Shown: positions 19,181-27,338, counted from the first letter of the stretch. The stretch: DNA of 64,000 bases from Acidaminococcaceae bacterium (GCA_017405945.1 JAFQZL010000014.1:39478-103477); one strand, 5' to 3'. Program-made: numbers and translations. Notes: generated from the sequence alone by a model not told the origin.

Positions 19181-19211
19181 CAAAAGGGAATCTATGCAAA
19201 ATTCCCTTTTG
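19181..19211 (-). terminator. Terminator between binding protein and permease genes
   Basis: An 11-bp perfect stem (CAAAAGGGAAT, 19181-19191 with 19201-19211) and 9-nt loop, followed on the minus strand by TATTTTTTATT. If it leaks it would give much more binding protein than membrane subunits, a common arrangement. Confidence 0.8.
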
Positions 19212-19262
19212 CATTATTACGAATAGCAAAGCACAGAATTACTGTCAAACCTTAACGACTTA

Positions 19263-20030
19263 TTACTTCACAGCTCCAAACCATTTTGCGTAAAGCTTGT
19301 CATATTCGCCGTTCTTCTTCAGGTCCAGCAAGGCTTTGTTGATGTCTTTGGTCAGCGGGCTGTTTTTCTTCAGGGAAATGCCATAAGATTCCGCTTCCAT
19401 GGTGTCACCTACGATTTTGGCATAATCTTTTCCGCCCCCGGTGGCAAGGAAATACTCTGCAACGGGTTTGTCAATGATTACCGCTTCAACGCCCTTATTC
19501 TTCAACTCCAGGAAAACTTCCGCATTGGTATTGAAGTTTTTAACTTTTGCGCCGGGGACCTTGGCTGCCCGTTCTGCGCCGGTGGTGCCGATCTGGACTG
19601 CGATTCCTTTATTGTTCAGATCATTTACACTCTTTACCATTGCGTTGTCTTTATCTACTACAACTACCAGACCGGATACATAGTAAGGATCGCTCATGTC
19701 AACGGCTTTCTGACGGTCCGGTGTAATGCTCATGCCGGCGATGGCCAGATCGATATTCCCGGCATTGATGGCGGGAATCAGGGCATCAAAGCCCATGTTC
19801 AGGATTTCCACTTTCATGTTCAGCTGTTTGCCGATAGCGCGGATCAGATCCATGTCAAAGCCGTCAAACTCCTTGCTGCCTTCTTTCTGGAACTCAAAGG
19901 GAGCAAAGGTGGGTTCCGTTCCAACCTTCAAAATTTTAGGGGCCTGCGCCGCTTTTTTCTCGCCACCGCAGCCGGCTACCATCATAACGGCCATCAACAG
20001 AGTCATCATAAGCACTAATGCTTTTTTCAT
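19263..20030 (-). CDS. Amino-acid-binding lipoprotein (ABC transporter, second copy)
   Basis: A 255-residue type 3 solute-binding protein. The lipoprotein signal ends in the lipobox VAGC (Cys about 21). The binding fold follows: TFAPFEF near the first hinge, GFDMDLIRAIGKQL, NAGNIDLAIAGMSITPDR, the family ligand motif MSDPYY, the hinge IGTTGAERAA and AVIIDKPVAEYFLA. The pattern matches polar amino-acid binding proteins (GlnH/FliY/ArtJ family). It is clearly paralogous to the gene immediately upstream. A strong Shine-Dalgarno GAGGAGG precedes the ATG, and a terminator follows. Exact ligand cannot be read by eye. Confidence 0.92.
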   Translation of the reverse strand: MKKALVLMMTLLMAVMMVAGCGGEKKAAQAPKILKVGTEPTFAPFEFQKEGSKEFDGFDMDLIRAIGKQLNMKVEILNMGFDALIPAINAGNIDLAIAGMSITPDRQKAVDMSDPYYVSGLVVVVDKDNAMVKSVNDLNNKGIAVQIGTTGAERAAKVPGAKVKNFNTNAEVFLELKNKGVEAVIIDKPVAEYFLATGGGKDYAKIVGDTMEAESYGISLKKNSPLTKDINKALLDLKKNGEYDKLYAKWFGAVK

Positions 20031-20162
20031 TTTTTTGTTCTGCCTCCTCGTATTAACAAATTGTTTAGCTTATTCCAGTATACGTAAATTCAAACGGATT
20101 CCTCCGTTGCCAAACAAATAGTGTATATCCTGTTACTTAAAAGGAACTACGAACGCTGTATC

Positions 20163-20978
20163 TTATTTTGCAGGTTTGCTGCCAAACCATTTTTCATACA
20201 GCTTGTCGTAGGTGCCGTTCTTCTTCAGGGTGTCCAGAGCCTTGTCAATTTCCCTGGCCAGTTCCGGTTTCTTCTTGGAAATTACGATGCCGTAATCCTC
20301 CGCTGTCAGAGGTTCGCCGGCCAGCTTCGCGTATTCGCTGCCACCGTTCTTCAGGAAGTACTGTAATACAGGCAGGTCACTGATAACTGCGTCCGCGCCC
20401 TTATTCTTCAGTTCCATGCAGGCCAGATCGCTGGTATTGAAGGTCTTCACAACGGAGCCCTTGTCTTTCAGTTTTTCCCCGTACAGGGCGCCGGTCGTAC
20501 CCAGCTGTACCGCGATCGTCTTGCCTTTCAGGTCTTCAAACTTCTTGACGTCGTTCACATCTTTGCGCACTACAAAGGCCAGACCGGACTTGTAGTAAGG
20601 CTGGGAGAAAATCACCTGTTTCTTCCGTTCTTCCGTAATGCTGAAGCCTGCGATAGAAACATCAATATTGCCTGCGTTGATGGCAGGAATCAGGGCGTCG
20701 AAGCCCATATTTTTGATTGTGCATTTCTTGTAACCCATCTCCTTGGCGATAGCGCGGATCAGGTCCATATCAAAGCCGGTAAACTCCTTGGAATCTTTCT
20801 CCGGGAATTCAAAAGGCGCAAAGGACGGCTCCGTACCTACGAGCAACTCTTCTTTGGCAGCCGGAGCAGACGCCGCAGCCTGTTTCTTTTCATCCTTCTT
20901 GTCCCCGCCGCCGCAGCCGGCAGCCAAAATTCCCAGCGCCAGGACCAGAACGCTTAACAATACCGTAATTTTTTTCAT
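20163..20978 (-). CDS. Amino-acid-binding lipoprotein (ABC transporter, first copy)
   Basis: A 271-residue solute-binding lipoprotein paralogous to its downstream neighbour. The lipobox LAAGC (Cys about 22) is followed by a charged Ala/Lys linker, then SFAPFEF, GFDMDLIRAIAKEM, NAGNIDVSIAGFSITEER, FSQPYYKSG, QLGTTGALYG and AVISDLPVLQYFL. The two proteins share the same fold landmarks but differ in ligand-region residues (FSQPYY against MSDPYY, GALYG against GAERA), so they may feed different amino acids into one permease. GGAGGGG precedes the ATG. Preceded by a leader of about 300 nt from a strong promoter. Confidence 0.92.
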   Translation of the reverse strand: MKKITVLLSVLVLALGILAAGCGGGDKKDEKKQAAASAPAAKEELLVGTEPSFAPFEFPEKDSKEFTGFDMDLIRAIAKEMGYKKCTIKNMGFDALIPAINAGNIDVSIAGFSITEERKKQVIFSQPYYKSGLAFVVRKDVNDVKKFEDLKGKTIAVQLGTTGALYGEKLKDKGSVVKTFNTSDLACMELKNKGADAVISDLPVLQYFLKNGGSEYAKLAGEPLTAEDYGIVISKKKPELAREIDKALDTLKKNGTYDKLYEKWFGSKPAK

Positions 20979-20989
20979 TTACTTCCCCT

Positions 20990-21304
20990 CCAAACCTGTT
21001 ATTCAATACGATTCTTCAGACAGATACAGTTTATAAGGCCGGGTTTTGCCCGACGCAGGATACCGCAACATCGGACCACGCATCTGCCTGAATAAAAACG
21101 CCCCGGCTGACCTGGTTTTCGCCCCCACACCCGCCTGCTGGAAGGTTCGCTCCTAAGCAACTGCTCCCCACTACTGCTCCTCTCGTTATTAACGGCAGGA
21201 CTTACTTCTAAGCTGCACCGTGCTCACAGTAATTTTACTGCTTACGTGGATCGTTTCGCCTGCAACTGGCATCGACTTTCAACCACAGACCCGGATTGTT
21301 TTTA
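20990..21304 (-). ncRNA. Structured leader RNA or independent ncRNA before the binding-protein genes
   Basis: About 300 nt between a sigma-A-type promoter and the binding-protein ATG, GC-rich and full of short helices, unlike neighbouring spacers. Seen on the minus strand: a 5' helix GTGG...CCAC (about 21246-21286) enclosing GCC/GGC; a CAGTAA/TTACTG hairpin (about 21227-21240); TAAGC/GCTTA around it; purine-rich loops such as AGGCGAAACGATCC and GGAGCGAACCTTCC that look conserved-RNA-like; and a possible closing pair CCGGGT near the 5' end with ACCCGG near 21040. No T-box, SAM, lysine, TPP, FMN, cobalamin or glycine signature is visible. The raiA motif is one unverified possibility. Confidence 0.6.
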
Positions 21305-21311
21305 TTCATTA

Positions 21312-21340
21312 AATATAACACACAAAACCGAATAATTCAA
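21312..21340 (-). promoter_or_regulatory. Promoter of the leader RNA and binding-protein genes
   Basis: Minus-strand TTGAAT (21335-21340), 17-bp spacer, TATATT (21312-21317). Predicted start is near 21304. Confidence 0.72.
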
Positions 21341-21440
21341 GCATTTCATAGCGTTGTTTACTGCTTTATCATTATCTGTTTAATAATTAACATTTTGAAC
21401 ATAATATGACGAACCTGCTTTTGGCGAATTACAGTTTGTC

Positions 21441-21469
21441 TTGACGGATTATTCCAAAGCCACTATACT
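21441..21469 (+). promoter_or_regulatory. Promoter upstream of the HD-GYP gene
   Basis: TTGACG (21441-21446), 17-bp spacer, TATACT (21464-21469). Divergent from the leader RNA promoter. Confidence 0.72.
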
Positions 21470-21498
21470 ATACTTACCTGAAAAAAAACTAAAACCAT

Positions 21499-21517
21499 AA
21501 CCGGATCCGTTCCGGTT
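21499..21517 (+). terminator. Early terminator or attenuator in the HD-GYP leader
   Basis: A 7-bp stem AACCGGA/TCCGGTT (21499-21505 with 21511-21517), 5-nt loop, then TTATTTG, directly after the stem's own TT. It lies about 25 nt after the predicted start and 115 nt before the gene, so most transcripts might stop here. Confidence 0.5.
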
Positions 21518-21632
21518 TTATTTGTCTGATAATCAATAAAAAACCTATGGAAATGTCGGTTCAACGCGTTTACGCGGATCGGAAAAGAAGCCGGCAAATT
21601 CATGTAATACAATTAAGTACGGACGTGATATT

Positions 21633-22355
21633 ATGCTTTCTATTCCTCAGTATCTTGATTTTGCCTATACAGGGAAGACGAAAGAGATCTGCAGCTTTTT
21701 TCTTGAACTTTTACAGCGTAAGAACGAAGTGCTGTATCTGCATTCGCAACAGGTAGCTAATTATTCGGCCAGCGTGGCCGCCAAGCTAGGACTTTCCAGA
21801 AAGGAGATCGGCATCATCCGGACGGCGGCGCTGATGCACGATATCGGTCTTTTAAGCGTTCCCAACAGCATCATGAATAAATTCCCGTATCTGAGCACAC
21901 GTGAACTGGCCCAGTACAAGCGCCATTGTATCGCAGGCTGCAGCATGTTGGAAAACATGGAAGAATTCTCCGGTATCATCGACCTGATCCGCAGCCATCA
22001 TGAAAAATGGGACGGTACCGGATATCCCAAGCGCCTGAAGGGCGTGAACATTCCTCTCGGCGCACGGATTATTGCCGTAGCAGATTATTACGATAGCGTA
22101 ATCAACCCCTGCGCAACCCAGTGGCAGAAAAGTCATCAGGAAGCGTTGCAGGAACTGTTAAGCGCCATGGGGACCGCTTTCGATCCGGAAATCGTTAAAG
22201 CTTTTATTGAAGCTATTGTTCCCGGCAATACGATCAAACCGGTCCCGGTTTTCAATAAAAAAGGTTCCGGGGAAAAGATTAAAACAGCTGCCGCGGCATT
22301 GCCATCCGTTGCAACAAAGGTAGCTGAAACAAGCGAAACAAAAGAATATGAATAA
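21633..22355 (+). CDS. HD-GYP domain protein, possible cyclic-di-GMP phosphodiesterase
   Basis: A 240-residue cytoplasmic protein. The metal-binding HD core spans about 20-195: LHSQQVANYS, ALMHDIGLL (HD pair), KRHCIAGCSMLEN, and the HD-GYP signature RSHHEKWDGTGYPKRLKG, followed by ARIIAVADYYDSVI and a C-terminal FDPEIVKAF helix. The last 45 residues are low-complexity Lys/Ala/Thr. There is no receiver or sensory domain, which is unusual because HD-GYP modules are normally fused to one. Family members hydrolyse cyclic dinucleotides. The start ATG has only a weak ribosome site (GGACGTGA). It stands alone and ends at a bidirectional terminator. Confidence 0.85.
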   Translation: MLSIPQYLDFAYTGKTKEICSFFLELLQRKNEVLYLHSQQVANYSASVAAKLGLSRKEIGIIRTAALMHDIGLLSVPNSIMNKFPYLSTRELAQYKRHCIAGCSMLENMEEFSGIIDLIRSHHEKWDGTGYPKRLKGVNIPLGARIIAVADYYDSVINPCATQWQKSHQEALQELLSAMGTAFDPEIVKAFIEAIVPGNTIKPVPVFNKKGSGEKIKTAAAALPSVATKVAETSETKEYE

Positions 22356-22362
22356 AAAAACA

Positions 22363-22390
22363 GCAGGCTGCCGGGTTTTCCGCAGCCTGC
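22363..22390. terminator. Bidirectional terminator between HD-GYP and CaiB/BaiF genes
   Basis: A 9-bp perfect stem GCAGGCTGC/GCAGCCTGC (22363-22371 with 22382-22390). It is followed by CGTTTTTTATTT on the plus strand and by TGTTTTTTTATTC on the minus strand, so it serves both convergent genes. Confidence 0.9.
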
Positions 22391-22401
22391 CGTTTTTTAT
22401 T

Positions 22402-23532
22402 TCACTCTTTTGCTATTTCTTTCAACAAATCTTCTGTATCTTCTCCCAGACGGGGAGCTCTCCGGTAAAAGGCACAAGGCGTTTTGGAAAACTTGGGGAC
22501 GAAGCCCATGGTCCTGTAATGGCCCAGTTCCGGATCATCTATATCCAATACCATTTCGTCAGCTTTTGCCTGCTCAGTTGCAACAGCTTCATCATAATTC
22601 AGCACCGGTTCAAAGCAGGCGTCGGATCCTCTGGCCAGTTCCGCCCACTCCGCCATGGTCTTTCCGGCAATGATGACCGACAATTCTTCTTTCAGCGCAG
22701 GATAGTTCTTCTCATCACGGATCGCCATAACCAGGTCCGGCCGCTCCAATACTTTACACAGCTTTGTCCAAAATTTTTCTTCAAGACATCCCACGCTCAT
22801 GTACCTGCCGTCTTTTGTCCGGTACACGTTGTAATTGGGGTTGGCGCCGCTGAGCCAGTTGTTGCCCCTCACATTCACGAACCCATTGCCGAAATAGGTA
22901 GCGCTGACCCCCGGTACCAGCGCCAGGCAGATATCAAACAATGAAATGCTGATTTCCTGTCCTTCCCCAGTCCGGTCCGCATGCCGCAGCGCAGCCAGGA
23001 TCGACATGCCTGCCAGGGCAGAAGCCTGCATGTCCGCAGCCAGCACGCCGGGTATAGACGGTTTTCCGTCCTTTTCTCCGCTGAGGGAAATCAGACCCGC
23101 AAGACTCTGGTAACCAATATCGTGATCCGCCTGCTTCACAAGGGGTCCCTGTTTTCCATAACCTGTAATAGAACAATAGACAATCTTCGGATTAACCTTT
23201 TTTACCGTGGCAAAGTCAACTCCCAGCTTTTCCATCACTCCGGGCCGGTAACTTTCTACCACCACATGGGCGGTTTTGGCCAGTTCCAGAAAGATTTCCC
23301 TGTCTTTTTCCTGTTTCAGGTCCAGGGCAACGCTCTTCTTATTACGGTTCACTTCCATAAACCAGCAGGCAAAATCGCCCCGCCGGGGCACGAAATCCCG
23401 GGAGTAGTCACCTTTAACCGGTTCCTCAATTTTAATTACATCCGCCCCCATATCCGCAAACAGGCGGGTACAGAAAGGGCCGGGCAAAAGCCGTGACAGG
23501 TCAAGTACTCTGATGTCCTGTAAGGGTCCCAT
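22402..23532 (-). CDS. CaiB/BaiF family CoA-transferase or racemase
   Basis: A 376-residue class III CoA-transferase fold protein. It begins GPLQDIRVLDLSRLLPGPF and continues LFADMGADVIKIEEP, both family hallmarks. NRNKKSVALDLK, SYRPGVMEKLGVDF, SITGYGKQGP and DHDIGYQSLAGLI follow. The HD pair in the last of these and the later LAADMQASALAGM resemble alpha-methylacyl-CoA racemase more than formyl-CoA transferase, so either CoA transfer between carboxylic acids or 2-methylacyl-CoA epimerisation is possible. AGGAG precedes the ATG. No neighbouring acyl-CoA gene indicates the substrate. Confidence 0.85.
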   Translation of the reverse strand: MGPLQDIRVLDLSRLLPGPFCTRLFADMGADVIKIEEPVKGDYSRDFVPRRGDFACWFMEVNRNKKSVALDLKQEKDREIFLELAKTAHVVVESYRPGVMEKLGVDFATVKKVNPKIVYCSITGYGKQGPLVKQADHDIGYQSLAGLISLSGEKDGKPSIPGVLAADMQASALAGMSILAALRHADRTGEGQEISISLFDICLALVPGVSATYFGNGFVNVRGNNWLSGANPNYNVYRTKDGRYMSVGCLEEKFWTKLCKVLERPDLVMAIRDEKNYPALKEELSVIIAGKTMAEWAELARGSDACFEPVLNYDEAVATEQAKADEMVLDIDDPELGHYRTMGFVPKFSKTPCAFYRRAPRLGEDTEDLLKEIAKE

Positions 23533-23605
23533 GGTTTCACTCCTATCTTTAACTAACCTGACGTATTTCTATTCACTATTCTTATTTTAATCTGTTGAAC
23601 ATCGG

Positions 23606-23634
23606 TTGACAAGTGAAACAGAAAAACGTAAACT
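23606..23634 (+). promoter_or_regulatory. Promoter of the YbaK-like gene
   Basis: A consensus TTGACA (23606-23611), 17-bp spacer, TAAACT (23629-23634), 48 bp upstream of the ATG. Confidence 0.75.
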
Positions 23635-23681
23635 TGAAGCAACATTGAACAAAAAATTCTAAACGTAAAGGAGTTATAATC

Positions 23682-24158
23682 ATGTCTGTTGAACGCGCCA
23701 GAGAGTTTTTGTCCCGGTTCGGGATGGGAGATAAGATTATTACCTTCAGGGAGTCCAGCGCTACGGTAGAACTGGCTGCCAGAGCCGCCGGAACGGAGCC
23801 GGCCCGCATCGCCAAAACGCTTTCCTTTGCAGGAAAAGAGCATCCGGTTTTAATTGTAACCGCCGGGGATACAAAAATCGACAATGCCAAATTCAAGCAC
23901 TTTTTCGGCATGAAAGCCCACATGCTTCCCTTCGCCGAAGTGGAGGAACAGACCGGCCACGCTCCCGGCGGCGTCTGTCCCTTTGGTGTGAACGAAGGTG
24001 TCAAAGTGTATCTGGATATTTCCATGAAACGGTTCCCCACCATGTTCCCCGCTGCGGGAGAAGAGAATAACGCCATTGAGCTGACGCCGGAGGAACTGGA
24101 AAAGTACACGGTTAACGAAGGCTGGGTAGATCTCTGCAAAGGATGGCAGGAGAACTGA
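23682..24158 (+). CDS. YbaK/EbsC-type aminoacyl-tRNA deacylase
   Basis: A 158-residue single-domain protein of the INS/YbaK superfamily, freestanding editing enzymes that hydrolyse mischarged tRNA (Cys-tRNA-Pro for YbaK). Family features: an N-terminal helix ERAREFLSRFG, the conserved basic region ARIAKTLSFAG, VLIVTAGDTKIDNAKFK, the glycine-rich GHAPGGVCPFG active-site loop and VKVYLDISMKRF. Full length, preceded by AAAGGAG eight bases from the ATG, and by a strong promoter. Monocistronic. The exact tRNA specificity is not evident. Confidence 0.88.
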   Translation: MSVERAREFLSRFGMGDKIITFRESSATVELAARAAGTEPARIAKTLSFAGKEHPVLIVTAGDTKIDNAKFKHFFGMKAHMLPFAEVEEQTGHAPGGVCPFGVNEGVKVYLDISMKRFPTMFPAAGEENNAIELTPEELEKYTVNEGWVDLCKGWQEN

Positions 24159-24252
24159 AAGAAAGCTGCACAGCGTCCCTTCCATTAATTCGTTTACATG
24201 CCTGTCAGCAATTGAATCAACTTTATATTTCAACATTGTTTTGTAACGACAA

Positions 24253-24309
24253 AAACCGCAATGCTTCAGAATGCATCTTTTCGTAGGATACATTCCGGCA
24301 TTACGGTTT
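24253..24309. terminator. Terminator of the TTT operon
   Basis: A 12-bp stem with one mismatch, AAACCGCAATGC (24253-24264) with GCATTACGGTTT (24298-24309), and partial pairing within the 33-nt loop. On the minus strand it runs into TTTTTG, downstream of tctA; on the plus strand it ends in TTTATTTG and may also stop the YbaK-like transcript. Confidence 0.75.
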
Positions 24310-24315
24310 ATTTGT

Positions 24316-25791
24316 TTACTTTTTCTTTTTCATTACAAAGGGCGCAACCAGGGAGATCACAGCGGCAGACAGGAAGAACAGGCAGATGGGCCGAGTAAAG
24401 AAGATGGCAGGATTGCCGTCGCTCATAATCAGGGACCCTACAAAATTCTGTTCCGCCATACCGCCTAAGATGATGCCGATGATGACAGCGCTCATGGAAA
24501 ACTTCAGCTTATTCAGAAAATATCCCAGAATACCGCTGGCCACCATAATGTACACGTCTGTCATGGAATTTCCATAGCTGTAAGTACCTACAAAGGTCAT
24601 CAGCATAATGATGGGAAGCAATATCATATTCGGTACGTTGGTCAGCTTCACAAACAGCCGGATCAGGGAATACCCCATGCAGGCCATAATAATGTTGGCC
24701 AGAAGCAAACCGATAAAAATCGCGTACACGTCCGGGGCTTTGTCAATAAACAGCAAGGGACCCGGCTGCAGTCCCTGTACCATCAGGGCTCCCATCATAA
24801 TCGCAGTAGCCCCGTCCCCGGGAATGCCTAATGTCAGTACGGGGATAAACGCCCCGCCGCTGACGGCGTTATTACCTGCTTCCGGCGCAGCAACCCCTTC
24901 CGGTTCGCCGTGCCCGAAATTATCGCTGTGTTTGCTCCATCGCTTAGCCTGATCGTAGGACACAAAACTGGCAATATCCCCGCCCGTTCCGGGGATACAG
25001 CCAATAAATGTACCGATGGCACTGCTACGCAGCATGGTTACAAAACAGCGTTTCAAGTCTGTCAGGGACGGTAACACATTGTCAATGGAAACATGCTGCT
25101 GAAGCTGTATTTTCTGCCAGCAGTCCTCCACACTCTGCAACGTCTGTGAGAGGGCAAACACACCGATCAGGATGGGGATGAAGCTGACTCCGCCCAAAAG
25201 ATACGTAGTGTTCAGTGTAAATCGGATGGCGCCGCTCATTGCATCAATACCGACCGTAGCTAAAAACAGACCGATGATGCCCCCCATAACCCCTTTAATC
25301 ACGTTACCGCTGGAAACACTGGTAATTATGGATAACCCGAATACCGCCAGGGCAAAATATTCCGGTTTGGAGAACTGCAGCGAAATCCTGGCCAGAAGCG
25401 GCGCGCAGATAATCAGGCAAACAGTACTGAAGATGCCCCCGAAAGCGCTGGCCGTAGTGGAAAGCCCCAACGCCCGGCCCGGCTGACGCATTTCTACCGC
25501 CATAGGATAACCGTCCAGAGTCGTAGCCACACTGGCAGGGGTGCCCGGGGTCTTTAACAGAATAGCGCTGATGCTTCCCCCGTAAATCGCGCCGCAGTAA
25601 ATTCCCAGCAGCATCAGTATACCGGCCATACCTTTAAACGCAAAAGCCAGAGGCAGCAGCAACGCCAGCCCCATGTTCACGGAAAGGCCCGGCATGGCGC
25701 CGAACATGATACCCACGCCAACGCCAAAAATCAGGCACACAAAATTAAAAGGATCTGCTATCATTCCCAACGCTGTAATAATATCCGCCAT
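24316..25791 (-). CDS. tctA: Tripartite tricarboxylate transporter large membrane subunit (TctA)
   Basis: A 491-residue polytopic protein of about 12 TM helices, the channel-forming subunit of TTT secondary transporters, which move carboxylates using a periplasmic binding protein. Conserved family stretches seen: GVGIMFGAMPGLSVNMGLALLLP near the N-terminus, LLGIYCGAIYGGSISAILLKTPGTPASVAT, and the second-half repeat GCIPGTGGDIASFVSYDQAKRWSKH with LGIPGDGATAIMMGALMVQGLQPGP. Full length. Last gene of tctC-tctB-tctA, 10 bp after tctB. Known substrates include citrate, tartrate and other dicarboxylates; which applies here is unknown. Confidence 0.94.
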   Translation of the reverse strand: MADIITALGMIADPFNFVCLIFGVGVGIMFGAMPGLSVNMGLALLLPLAFAFKGMAGILMLLGIYCGAIYGGSISAILLKTPGTPASVATTLDGYPMAVEMRQPGRALGLSTTASAFGGIFSTVCLIICAPLLARISLQFSKPEYFALAVFGLSIITSVSSGNVIKGVMGGIIGLFLATVGIDAMSGAIRFTLNTTYLLGGVSFIPILIGVFALSQTLQSVEDCWQKIQLQQHVSIDNVLPSLTDLKRCFVTMLRSSAIGTFIGCIPGTGGDIASFVSYDQAKRWSKHSDNFGHGEPEGVAAPEAGNNAVSGGAFIPVLTLGIPGDGATAIMMGALMVQGLQPGPLLFIDKAPDVYAIFIGLLLANIIMACMGYSLIRLFVKLTNVPNMILLPIIMLMTFVGTYSYGNSMTDVYIMVASGILGYFLNKLKFSMSAVIIGIILGGMAEQNFVGSLIMSDGNPAIFFTRPICLFFLSAAVISLVAPFVMKKKK

Positions 25792-25801
25792 CTTCGCCCT
25801 C

Positions 25802-26272
25802 CTACTCTAAAAACACAGAGGATGGGAGTGACGTATGGAGAAGCTGTCCGAACACAAGGTAAATAAACAGCGTTACTCCTACCGCGGTAAAAAGCATCAG
25901 CTTCTTATCCCGGCACTCCAGCCGGTACATAATACAGGGAATCAGAACCATAGCCGCAACATAAAAACCGATCAGGTGAATCAACCCGCAAAATAATACT
26001 ATCAGGGCCATCACCACATAAACCTGCCGGTTGGCTGCAGTACCCAAAATCACTTTTTCTTCCGTCACTTCCTGACGGTGGCATAAAGTATAAACAGCTA
26101 AGACAAGAGCCGCAAAGGTCAGCGTTAACCCCAGCAGGAACGGCCAGAAGCCGGGACCCGGACCCTGTTCCGTAATCTCCATGGGAAAACCGGCGGATGC
26201 GACCATAATCGCTCCGCCGATAACCATACCCATCACAAACACCACAAAATTACAAAATTTCATGGAAACCAT
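25802..26272 (-). CDS. tctB: Tripartite tricarboxylate transporter small membrane subunit (TctB)
   Basis: A 156-residue small membrane subunit with four TM helices: residues about 5-25, 40-60, 80-112 (probably two close helices in VYVVMALIVLFCGLIHLIGFYVAAMVLIPC) and 125-145. The poorly conserved sequence, length and position between tctC and tctA identify it. GGGGAG lies seven bases before the ATG. Confidence 0.88.
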   Translation of the reverse strand: MVSMKFCNFVVFVMGMVIGGAIMVASAGFPMEITEQGPGPGFWPFLLGLTLTFAALVLAVYTLCHRQEVTEEKVILGTAANRQVYVVMALIVLFCGLIHLIGFYVAAMVLIPCIMYRLECRDKKLMLFTAVGVTLFIYLVFGQLLHTSLPSSVFLE

Positions 26273-26295
26273 ACTATAACTCCCCGATTTGAAGA

Positions 26296-26327
26296 AGCCG
26301 TAGCGATATCGATATACCGCTGCGGCT
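26296..26327 (-). promoter_or_regulatory. Intergenic hairpin between tctC and tctB
   Basis: A 10-bp stem (26296-26305 with 26318-26327, one G-T pair). On the plus strand it would be followed by TTTTATTT, but the operon runs the other way and there the tail is only TTCTTC. A partial attenuator or 3'-end stabiliser that favours binding protein over membrane subunits is likely. Confidence 0.5.
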
Positions 26328-26375
26328 TTTTATTTAGGAAATACGGGTCAGTTCTGCCGTACTACCGAAACGGTT

Positions 26376-27338
26376 CTACTTTTTCAGGAATTTTGCGTAC
26401 ATGGCGTCGTCGTCCGCCATCATCTTATCGCAGGCATCACCGATGATTGCCGTGGGATCAATACCCTGTTTCTTGAAATAATCCTTAAAATCTTTGCTGT
26501 TGCATACCTTTTCGGCAGCCTTGCGCAACACATCCATCTTCTCCTTCGGCGTACCTTTCGGAGCTACCAGAGCCGCCCAGGCACGTATCGCCATAGGATG
26601 GCCCAGTTCCTTAAAGGTCGGAACATTGGGATAGAATTCACTGCGGGTATCTGCCATCACGGCCAAAATTTTCAGCGTACCTGCATCAATCTGGCTCTTG
26701 AACACACTGGGATCCGCCAGGGTCGCTTCAATGTGTTTGCCTGCCAGGGCAGCCGCAATGTCGGCACTTCCCTTCGGATAGGGAACGTGTTTAAACTTTA
26801 CGCCAAACTCCTTTTCAAAATTCAGCGCGGCAATATGCCAGATGGCGCCGGTACCGGAGTTCCCCATGGAAACCTTGCCGGCATTGTCTTTTGCATATTT
26901 TACAAACTCATCCAGATTATTGTACGGCGCTTCTTTCGTAACGATCAGGGCCGCGGGAGCCGCAATAGGGGCGCACACGGAGACATAATCCTTGTTGGTC
27001 ACGGTTGCTTTGCCCTGATGGGGGAACATGGCCAGTTCTACCGTCACCATACCTAAGGTATGCCCGTCCGGCTTTGCTTTGGACAGTTCCACCATGCCGG
27101 TGATACCGCCGCCATCCGGCTTGTTTACGGGAACAAACTTGCTTCCCTGTAATTCCTTTTGCAGGAACGAAATCAGCCCCCGGGCACTGGTGTCCGTACC
27201 GCCGCCCGGCGCTTTCGGAATGATAACGGTTATGTCACCGTCTGCCGGATACGCCGCTTTCTTTTCCGCACTGCCGCCACAACCGACTACGCCTAAAAGC
27301 ATTGCCGTCAGCATCAATAAAGTTAATAGCTTTTTCAT
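26376..27338 (-). CDS. tctC: Tripartite tricarboxylate transporter substrate-binding lipoprotein (TctC)
   Basis: A 320-residue Bug-family periplasmic receptor. Start at ATG 27338 after GGGAGGAG. The signal ends at the lipobox GVVGC (Cys about 20). Bug-family signatures: the first-domain loop IIPKAPGGGTDTSARGL, PDGHTLGMVTVELAM, NSGTGAIWHIAALNF for carboxylate contact, and FKHVPYPKGSADIAAALAGKH. The C-terminal half closes with FYPNVPTFKELG and ALVAPKGTPKEKMDVL. Feeds TctAB. The gene begins 78 bp after the stop of the sialidase-fold gene, with no terminator between them. Confidence 0.93.
   Translation of the reverse strand: MKKLLTLLMLTAMLLGVVGCGGSAEKKAAYPADGDITVIIPKAPGGGTDTSARGLISFLQKELQGSKFVPVNKPDGGGITGMVELSKAKPDGHTLGMVTVELAMFPHQGKATVTNKDYVSVCAPIAAPAALIVTKEAPYNNLDEFVKYAKDNAGKVSMGNSGTGAIWHIAALNFEKEFGVKFKHVPYPKGSADIAAALAGKHIEATLADPSVFKSQIDAGTLKILAVMADTRSEFYPNVPTFKELGHPMAIRAWAALVAPKGTPKEKMDVLRKAAEKVCNSKDFKDYFKKQGIDPTAIIGDACDKMMADDDAMYAKFLKK

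Noticed and set aside
20990..21437. T-box, SAM, lysine, cobalamin, TPP, FMN or glycine riboswitches in either leader (20990-21304, 31141-31437)
   Set aside because: I looked for their signature sequences (for example the T-box TGGNACCGCG-type element) and found none.
21547..21756. A 69-codon frame before the HD-GYP gene
   Set aside because: It overlaps the HD-GYP gene in another frame, and the HD-GYP frame carries all motifs.
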